NCBI RefSeq assembly: GCF_020283565.1
Contig: NC_060065.1
Location: forward strand, 19,382,866 to 19,446,865
Source: Trifolium pratense
Lineage: Eukaryota > Streptophyta > Magnoliopsida > Fabales > Fabaceae
Direction: 5' to 3'
Length of the DNA stretch: 64,000 nt
Under the pieces are notes generated by a model. It searched no databases. It had not been told where the DNA came from and saw only the letters and a program-made list of their open reading frames with translations. Below, piece after piece: positions 57,599 through 64,000 of this stretch; the stretch's first letter is position 1, and every line of letters begins with the position of its first letter. The translations under genes were made by a program, and so were the position numbers.

Positions 57599-57700
57599 AC
57601 ATTTCAAGCACCCATCCAAATGCTTTATCAACTTCAGGATCCTTTATCATTGCCATGATAGAATTCATCCAAGTAAAATCAACCTTCTTAAGGGATTCCT
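57599..57700 (-). other. Exon-like frame, unrecognised
   Basis: On the minus strand SLKKVDFTWMNSIMAMIKDP then EVDKAFGWVLEM is open and looks like a genuine exon. It has no link to the neighbouring fragments that I can name. Confidence 0.35.
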
Positions 57701-57778
57701 AACATTTTTGGAAATAAAAATAAATAAAATTTGCCTAAAATTCAAAAGCTACAAGTTCCAAAGATATGTACTCTGTAC

Positions 57779-57899
57779 CTTTAGTTCTCCCTGTGAATAT
57801 AAACGGTCCTGCATTAGCATGAGAATAGTTGGGACACTGTTTCCTTTTGTATCATAAGAACACTGCATAGATTCTGCTGAGACTCCAAACACACTTGCA
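57779..57899 (-). pseudogene. Rho-of-plants GTPase-activating protein (RopGAP) exon fragment
   Basis: One minus-strand exon reads ASVFGVSAESMQCSYDTKGN and then SVPTILMLMQDRLYSQGELK. It has an AG acceptor and a GT donor. This is the junction of the CRIB motif and the GAP domain of plant RopGAPs, just before the catalytic arginine loop (G-I-F-R), which is not present. The rest of the gene is absent here. Confidence 0.75.
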
Positions 57900-57960
57900 C
57901 TGCAAGCATAGATGACAGAAATTTGCAAGTCAGAAAGATGGAACAAAAATGTTTAAAGAC

Positions 57961-58115
57961 AAAAATGCTATGGAGCACAGACAGAGGCACAACACCAACA
58001 CCAATATGTAGAATTGATAATATAATTTGAGAAAACAAGTGTGATTGAATATAATCAAACGTGTCTGTGTCGTGTTGGTGTCCAAATTCTATATACGTGA
58101 CACACATTCGATCTG
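57961..58115. mobile_element. GAAGCAC-type MITE relative
   Basis: GCTATGGAGCACAGACAGAG, AATTTGAGAAAA and GTGTCTGTGTCGTG-TTGGTGTCC follow the order of the element at 50851. The right end is decayed. Confidence 0.5.
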
Positions 58116-59520
58116 CAGTAGACGATGTTTTAGACTTTAGAGAACACTAAAAATAAGAAGAAAAAAGGATGCATTTTAGCTTTTGAAAAATAAATGTCAT
58201 AGCATCAAATCAAATATCTAACCAGAAACTGTAAATAAGATATAACAGTTCATGCTTCAACCCCCTTAACTCTATTCTTGTGTTACAAAAGCATACAATT
58301 CAGATGCACCAAACCCCAAACAATGTGAAGTTTCCCCTTTTGCAAATATTATCTAGGCCAATATTCTACAAGATCAAAACACCAGTTCAAAGGAATTTCA
58401 TTTCATATGGTACAAATCCATAGTTCAAACATTTTTAGGACAACACAAAAACCTGTTTGAGTAAAGTATTCTTCAGATTTCAATTACTGTAAGATATTAA
58501 ATATAAACGTTACTTATAGCTGATATTCGAACATTGATGCGCTATATTGTAGAAGACTAGTTCATTCTGCTAGACTCAATTTTGTTGATTATCAATGAAA
58601 ATATTAATGTCATACTATTAAATAAAATGATACTTAAATCTAGATTTTAAACTTAAGATGCAATTTTCTCTCTTCTCCTAAATATTAAACCAATTGAAGA
58701 GGCAGTTAATTGGTGCTTCGTGTCCATCCTTCTGATGCATCAATTAACTGCAGCCAACTGTTACTGTTGGACACTACTAATCCCAGTTGCAACCAATTAC
58801 CAAACCACCAAACTAGTTGTCTAGTTCCTACATTCACGGTACAACAATTATTTAAACTTGAACTAAAAGTAGCTACTATGAAGTTACTACTAAATTTTGC
58901 ATAACAAGTAATTAAATCTACAAAATTTAGTACTGAAAATTAAAACTCTACCAGCCATATATTAATAGAATTGCAAAGTCTCTCTTGAATCTGGTCCCTT
59001 GACAATAATGATTAGAACTACCCTACCTATTCATATACTTTGACTTAAACAAAATTAATTTGATAACTCAAACTGAGTCAAAAGAAAATTTTATAACTCA
59101 AATATATGAAGTCTAAATGGCATGTTAATTTGATCCATAGCATGCATGGTCCAAATAAGTTTTTTTTTTTTTAACCCTCCGATTCTTAGGGGAAGGGAGC
59201 GTTAGTAATATGGAGTTCGGCTGCGAAGTAATATGGTTCAATGAGCACTAAGGAAGTTCTCATATTAGCAAATCAGAGTACTTCCTCCTTCTCATTTTTT
59301 TCAATAAATCAGATTATTCTCAACATACAATTACCTAGAATAATTCCACTGCTCTCATCTTATCTATGGTTGGAGTAATTGTAAAATCAAAAACACCAAA
59401 ATCAAACACATATAAGCTGAAACACCTAAATCCTACTTCATAATCAATCACTCATATATAATATTGCAATATTCAGAACAACATATTGAGTTAATCAATC
59501 ATAAAAGAGAAGTTAAGCAT
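58116..59520. other. Gene-free interior of the CACTA-like region
   Basis: No recognisable exon, repeat array or element end was found. A few short frames lack family motifs. Confidence 0.4.
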
Positions 59521-59559
59521 AGTTTTAGATACCTCGAATCAATAATAGATCAGAAAAAT

Positions 59560-59800
59560 GCGGCGTATCAGTGAATCAGGAATGAATCGGCGATGGTGCA
59601 ATGGTGAATTCCAGATTCGAAAGATGAAGAAATTGGATGCATCGACGATGGTGATGAACGGCGTTGGTGATGAATCAGAGAATGCGATTTGGTGATGAAT
59701 CGAAGATGGTGATGAACGGCGTTGGTGACGAAGGAGATTTTGAACGAGACCGAGTTAGGGATTCGGTGTTGATGGTGATGAAACAAATTGTGAAGAAGCG
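59560..59800. repeat. GATGGTGATGAACGGCGTTGG tandem-type repeat
   Basis: GATGGTGATGAACGGCGTTG occurs at about 59648 and 59705, with GGTGATGAATC variants between and around. On the minus strand this is a Ser/His/Pro-rich frame without known motifs. It may be the first exon or leader region of a CACTA-type element. Confidence 0.6.
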
Positions 59801-60109
59801 ATTGTGAATAAGTGATTCTGAGAGATGAGGATGAGATTTTCTTCTTTCGATTTTGAGAGATTCTGAGAGTGGATCCAACTCCTATAATTAGACTGCACAC
59901 TTGAAGAAATTTTTAATTTGTTAAATGCAGTAATAACTAATAAGTATGAAAAATAAAATAATAAATAATGGAAAAATAAAGTAATAGTGATGGAACAATA
60001 AAAAAATAAAGAAAAATAAATAAAAAAATAAAGAAAAAATGAGTTAATAAAAGTTTTTGAAGTTAATCGGTCAAATGGGTAAAAAAAAAAACGCATCGGT
60101 CAAACAGTG

Positions 60110-60188
60110 GGATTTTTAATTGGGATTAACTAGAAATGCAGTTTATAGCAAAATTTTGATAGCAAATCATACATTTTCTTATAGTGAG
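60110..60188. mobile_element. CACTA-type right end
   Basis: TTTTCTTATAGTG at 60175-60187 is the inverse of CACTATAAGAAAA. Two TAGCAAA words (TTTATAGCAAAATTT, GATAGCAAATC) lie just inside, as in subterminal repeats of CACTA elements and as near 54790. Confidence 0.6.
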
Positions 60189-60980
60189 GGTAAATATGTG
60201 ACAATGAGATAGTCCGTATGGATCGGTCCATCAAATTCGAATAAATGTAGGAATTGGATCTTAAAATATTAATCTAATTGTCTCTTAGGAGACATCCGAT
60301 AAAAATATTAATCTAGTTCGAAAAAATCGTTTAAAATATGGGTTAATCCACATAAAGCAAATAACCCCCTCCCAAGAAAATAAAATAAAACTAAACTAGT
60401 ACTATATACAATGAATTAATATACTGATTTTTATTGGTTAACACCTTAAGCCCTACACTAATTTCCCATCCGTGACTGAAGTTCATTACCACTAGCAACG
60501 CCTTAGCTTCGTTGTTCCGTTCTACGCATTCTGAGCATTATTCTAGAAATAATTATATATTTGTTTTCCTATTAGAAATATATATAATCTTTCTATTTAT
60601 TAAATTTGAAATTTTTTTGGTATTTTTTTCCTAATTATCTGATATTGTTTTTTATTCGAAATATTTCCATTAAAAAATAAATAATACAAAAAATTTCCTG
60701 ATTTTTTTCTGTCTTTATTGAATTTTAACTAGTATTTTTTTATTTTTTACCAATAATTTCTACTACTTTATAGTAATTTAATGGTATTTTATATATTTTT
60801 TAAATAATTTTATGTAGAAAAATGCCAGTTTTAACAAAACATGAGAATAACATGTCACACCACTTTCTTCTTTCTTATTTATTTATTTATTTATTTATTT
60901 ATCAATTATGATCATTTCGTAAATCCGAGAGATAATCCGCTTGGTTATTTAGGTCTCGTTTGGATTAACTTATTTTTGAG
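60189..60980. other. Gene-free AT-rich stretch
   Basis: No gene or clear element is seen until a short GTTTGGATTAACTTATTTTT piece at 60958-60977, which belongs to the MITE family found at 30360. Confidence 0.45.
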
Positions 60981-60981
60981 C

Positions 60982-63900
60982 TTTTTTTTTTTTTTTTTTG
61001 AAAACTGAAAAATATTATTGAAAAGCAAATTATGATACACACCCCAAGTCTTTTTGGACCTGGTTCATAATAGACACAGGAAAGTTATTGGGCCAGTATC
61101 TATTTGGCTCAATTAAAGCCCAATGTGCCAGAACATGTGCAGCGCTATTGCCTTCCCTCTTCACCCACGAAATAGAGAATGAATCGTTGTTGTCAAGAAC
61201 CCTAGCGCAATGCTTCACAATCTGACCCCATTGAGTTCGCGCATAATCCTTCTTCTTCAGAGCAGTAACTATTATTTCTGCATCCAATTCAAAAATAACG
61301 TTGTTCAGGTGTTGCGTTTCTACCCAAGTAAGAGCTTCACGTAGACCAGTCGCCTCAGCCATGGCCACATCGTCCGAGCCTTTGAGAACCTTCGTTACCG
61401 CTCCAACGCAGCGGCCGTCAACACCTCGCAAGACCCATCCTAAACCCCAATGGCCATCATCCGAAAGATGAGCATCCACATTGAGCTTTAGGAAGTTTCG
61501 GGGAGGAGGATTCCAGCTTGTGTTGTGACGGTTAACCGAAGGCGGCTTCGAATTAGTGGGAGCAAAGCAAGCTTCTGTGAGGTGGTGTTGGAAATCATGT
61601 ATATTTTTCAGAGCCCGATCCACAGTCTCATTTACAGGTATATCTTTGTTCTGAAAGACTTTTTTGTTTCTAGCAAACCATATACTGTAGGTAATAGAGG
61701 AAAGGATTTGCATACTCTCTTTTGTTGTGTTGTGTAGCATGTATTTAATCCATTCATGAAAAGTATGAAGCTGTATATTAGTGGTTTTGATGGTTAGAGG
61801 AGAGTAAAACCACACAAGGTGTGCCCATTCACAGTGTAGGAATAGGTGATCAATAGTTTCAGGGCCTTTGTTACATCTGGGGCATAGCGAGTCAATTAAA
61901 ATACCTTTTTTTATGAGGTTTGTCTTAACTGGTATAGCATTGTGCATAATTCTCCAGAGAAGGTGAATTTGTTTAGGAGGGACCTTGATGTTCCATATCT
62001 TGTTCCAAAAAGGTTCATCTTTGTGATTGTTACTAGTGTGAGCTTGGGAAGATTCCACATTTGCCCATTCCATCTGAGCATTATAACCAGACTTTACTGT
62101 GTAGTTTCCATCTTTTGTACCCTGCCAACTAATGATGTCTTCAGTCATAGTGTTAGACAGAGGGATTTGGAGAATTTGATTTGCCTCTATAGGGAAAAAA
62201 GTTTTAGAGATGACGGGTTCATTCCAAGTATGAGTGGTAGGGTTGATGAGATCTTTAACCTTTTCCAAGTTTGTGTTGATTGGTTTAGGGGTCCAAGTAG
62301 TACTATTTCCTTGAGGATTTATCCATCTATCCTCCCATATGTTAATGTTTTGCCCATTTTCCACAAGCCAGAAGCATCCTTTTTTAAGGATCCAACTAGC
62401 TTTCTGAATACTCTGCCAAGAGTAGCTAGATTTTTTACCTTGAGTGGCTTGTAGGAAATTACCATGAGGGAAGTATTTTGCTTTCAAAATTTTGGCCACG
62501 AGGGAGTTTGGTTCAGTGAGGATTCTCCATCCCTGTTTTGCTAAGAGGGCTTCATTAAAAGCTCTTATATCTCTGAATCCCATGCCACCTTGATTTTTCT
62601 GTTTGCAAGTCTTCCTCCAATTAACCCAGTGGATTTTTCTTTGGTCCACATTGCTTCCCCACCAGAATTTGCTGGACATTTGTTCTAAAAGGTTGCATAG
62701 ACCTTTGGGGAGGAGAAAGCTGCTCATTAAGTAAGTAGGGATGGCTTGAGCTACAGCTTTTATAAGTGTACCTCTTCCCGCGAAAGACAGATTCTTTTCT
62801 TTCCACCCTTTTAGCTTTTTCCAAACTTTGTCTTGAATAAAACTAAAAGCCTGTTTCTTTGATCTACCAATGACAGTTGGTTGACCTAGATATTTAGAGA
62901 AGTGGTCCACCATAGTCATGGGGAGGATTTGTTGAATTGTCATCCTAATAGAGTGATTGACCTTTTTACTAAAAATGAGTTCCGATTTGTGGTAGTTAAC
63001 CAGCTGACCTGAAGCTTGTTGGTATTTTGAAATAAGCATTTTCATGTGCTCAGTTTCTTCAATAGTAGCCCTGCAAAACATGATACTGTCATCAGCAAAA
63101 AATAGGTGTGTTATCTCAGGAGCTCGAGGTGCAATTTTAACTCCATGGATGAGTTTATTTTCCTGAGCTGATGAGATAAGGGCAGAGAGAACATCTGCAC
63201 ACAAAATGAAAAGATAGGGAGAGAGGGGGTCTCCCTGTCTAAGACCCCTAGTTGGTAGAAAAGCCTTTGTAGGGCTGCCGTTAATGAGAATGGAGAAAGA
63301 CACAGTAGTGACACATTGCATAATAGTGTTAATAATCTTGGGAGGAAAATTCATAGATTCTAAGGTGGCTTGTAGGAAGCCCCACTCCACTCTGTCGTAG
63401 GCTTTGGCCATGTCCGTTTTTATGCCCACATACCCATTCTGTCTATTGGTTTGATTGAGGTAGTGGAAGATCTCATTTGCGACAAGGGTGTTGTCAGTGA
63501 TAAGTCTGCCGGGGACAAAAGCGCTCTGGTTGTGGCTAATCAGGTTAGGGAGGATAGTTTTTAATCTATTGGCTATGGTTTTTGTGATTATCTTGAGGGT
63601 CACATTACAGAGGGATATAGGTCTGAATTCACTAGGGGCAGAGGGTTTGTTTATTTTTGGTATAAGGCAGATGTGTGTGTCATTGAAGGGTGCTGGGTTA
63701 CCACCATGGTTGAGAACTTGAAGAATTTCTCTAGTGATGTCTTTGCCCACAATGTCCCAATAAGTATGATAGAATCTGGCTGGTAAGCCATCAGGGCCTG
63801 GAGCCGCGAGGCTCTTCATGTCTTTGATGGCTTGAAAAACCTCTTCCTCGGTAAAATCGTTGTTAAGATGCTCATACATGTTCTGGTCCACTCTGTTTTT

Positions 63901-64000
63901 AACCACCTGTACAGTGTTATCCACATTAAAAATAGGCTGAGAGGTGAAAAGTTGTTGGAAGTGGTTAAGGAAGATAGTTTCAATTTCGTCTAGGTTAGTG
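60982..64000 (-). mobile_element. L1-type LINE, 3' part with poly(A), extends beyond window
   Basis: A plus-strand T run of 18 at 60982-60999 is the poly(A) tail of a minus-strand element. The stop of ORF2 is at 61030, so the 3' UTR is only about 30 bp. The 5' part with the endonuclease and ORF1 lies beyond the right edge. The tail joins a GTTTGGATTAACTTATTTTT-type MITE scrap, presumably the target. Confidence 0.9.
61030..64000 (-). CDS. LINE ORF2: reverse transcriptase, zinc-binding and RNase H domains, partial
   Basis: The frame is open from the right edge to the stop at 61030, about 990 residues with no interruption; it continues upstream outside the window. Reverse transcriptase motifs in order are LAAPGPDGLPARFY, FRPISLCNV, NQSAFVPGR, KTDMAKAYDRVEW, LRQGDPLSPYLFILC and the catalytic FFADD (F-x-DD for the usual Y-x-DD). 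A zf-RVT domain follows, with PPKQIHLLWRI and CPRCNKGPETIDHLFLHC. The C-terminus is an RNase H domain with LNVDAHLSDDG, AEATGLREAL, ELDAE and HVLAHWAL, which keep the acidic active site. The protein copies the element RNA at nicked target DNA. The intact frame argues for a recent insertion. Confidence 0.92.
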   Translation of the reverse strand, partial: TNLDEIETIFLNHFQQLFTSQPIFNVDNTVQVVKNRVDQNMYEHLNNDFTEEEVFQAIKDMKSLAAPGPDGLPARFYHTYWDIVGKDITREILQVLNHGGNPAPFNDTHICLIPKINKPSAPSEFRPISLCNVTLKIITKTIANRLKTILPNLISHNQSAFVPGRLITDNTLVANEIFHYLNQTNRQNGYVGIKTDMAKAYDRVEWGFLQATLESMNFPPKIINTIMQCVTTVSFSILINGSPTKAFLPTRGLRQGDPLSPYLFILCADVLSALISSAQENKLIHGVKIAPRAPEITHLFFADDSIMFCRATIEETEHMKMLISKYQQASGQLVNYHKSELIFSKKVNHSIRMTIQQILPMTMVDHFSKYLGQPTVIGRSKKQAFSFIQDKVWKKLKGWKEKNLSFAGRGTLIKAVAQAIPTYLMSSFLLPKGLCNLLEQMSSKFWWGSNVDQRKIHWVNWRKTCKQKNQGGMGFRDIRAFNEALLAKQGWRILTEPNSLVAKILKAKYFPHGNFLQATQGKKSSYSWQSIQKASWILKKGCFWLVENGQNINIWEDRWINPQGNSTTWTPKPINTNLEKVKDLINPTTHTWNEPVISKTFFPIEANQILQIPLSNTMTEDIISWQGTKDGNYTVKSGYNAQMEWANVESSQAHTSNNHKDEPFWNKIWNIKVPPKQIHLLWRIMHNAIPVKTNLIKKGILIDSLCPRCNKGPETIDHLFLHCEWAHLVWFYSPLTIKTTNIQLHTFHEWIKYMLHNTTKESMQILSSITYSIWFARNKKVFQNKDIPVNETVDRALKNIHDFQHHLTEACFAPTNSKPPSVNRHNTSWNPPPRNFLKLNVDAHLSDDGHWGLGWVLRGVDGRCVGAVTKVLKGSDDVAMAEATGLREALTWVETQHLNNVIFELDAEIIVTALKKKDYARTQWGQIVKHCARVLDNNDSFSISWVKREGNSAAHVLAHWALIEPNRYWPNNFPVSIMNQVQKDLGCVS

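Noticed and set aside
54806..60187. Single complete CACTA element between the two TTTTCTTRTAGTG ends
   Set aside because: Both ends have the same orientation. A complete element needs a CACTAYAAGAAAA start, which was not found, so only element ends are reported.
61525..63721. Plus-strand open frames of 70-170 residues
   Set aside because: They are antisense shadows of the LINE ORF2.

Overview
The window reads as nuclear DNA of a dicot plant. It is AT-rich, its genes have GT-AG introns, and transposon relics fill most of the space between genes. Transposon styles (CACTA ends reading CACTACAAG, hAT and Stowaway miniatures, copia and L1-type LINE remnants) and the gene families suggest a papilionoid legume of the clover/medic type. 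That placement is inference from pattern recognition; no search was run.

Layout. (1) 74-7666, minus: nine phase-consistent exons of a FRA10AC1-family gene whose 3' end lies beyond the left edge. Its introns hold a LINE scrap, a duplicated segment, a Stowaway MITE and a hAT MITE with a perfect 8-bp target-site duplication. (2) 7.8-11.6 kb: no genes, a second perfect hAT MITE, Helitron-like repeats and a Tourist-like MITE. (3) 11.9-15.1 kb: broken exons of a papain-like protease and of a BAH-PHD chromatin reader, then a two-exon gene for a small membrane-anchored protein (15421-16641). (4) 16.7-25.6 kb: minisatellites, an LTR-like block, a large inverted duplication of a plant-mobile-domain-like gene (20202-22803), a broken RPA70-like fragment and a repeat element inserted into it. 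(5) 25.7-29.0 kb: a decayed Ty1-copia element with a copied piece of the FRA10AC1 upstream region at its left side. (6) 29085-29311: a possible very small gene with a TATA box and a 42-residue membrane peptide. (7) 30.0-32.5 kb: nested inverted-repeat elements enclosing a GC-rich motif array. (8) 33555-39670, plus: a complete 14-exon cellulose synthase gene of the CESA3 type, the best-supported gene here. (9) 41223-47014: a structurally intact, recently inserted LTR element with 197-bp LTRs and a dead copia interior. (10) 48650-49957: a three-exon gene for a 134-residue plant-specific protein behind a dense cluster of ABRE/G-box motifs. (11) 50.5-51.3 kb: an unrecognised relic split by a MULE-like MITE. 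(12) 52033-52962, minus: a type I (M-gamma-like) MADS-box gene. (13) 54.8-60.2 kb: CACTA-type ends and subterminal repeats around exon fragments of at least three unrelated genes (FKBP62/ROF1-like, an AAA-ATPase, a RopGAP), suggesting gene capture. (14) 61030-64000, minus: the long open ORF2 of an L1-type LINE, running off the right edge.

The complete or apparently working genes are CESA3-like, the FRA10AC1-like gene (partial), the MADS-box gene, the 134-residue gene and possibly the two small membrane proteins. They do not form a pathway. The most unusual material is the DNA between them: the inverted gene duplication that could be transcribed into a long hairpin RNA, the chimeric gene-fragment clusters, and the young but coding-dead LTR element.
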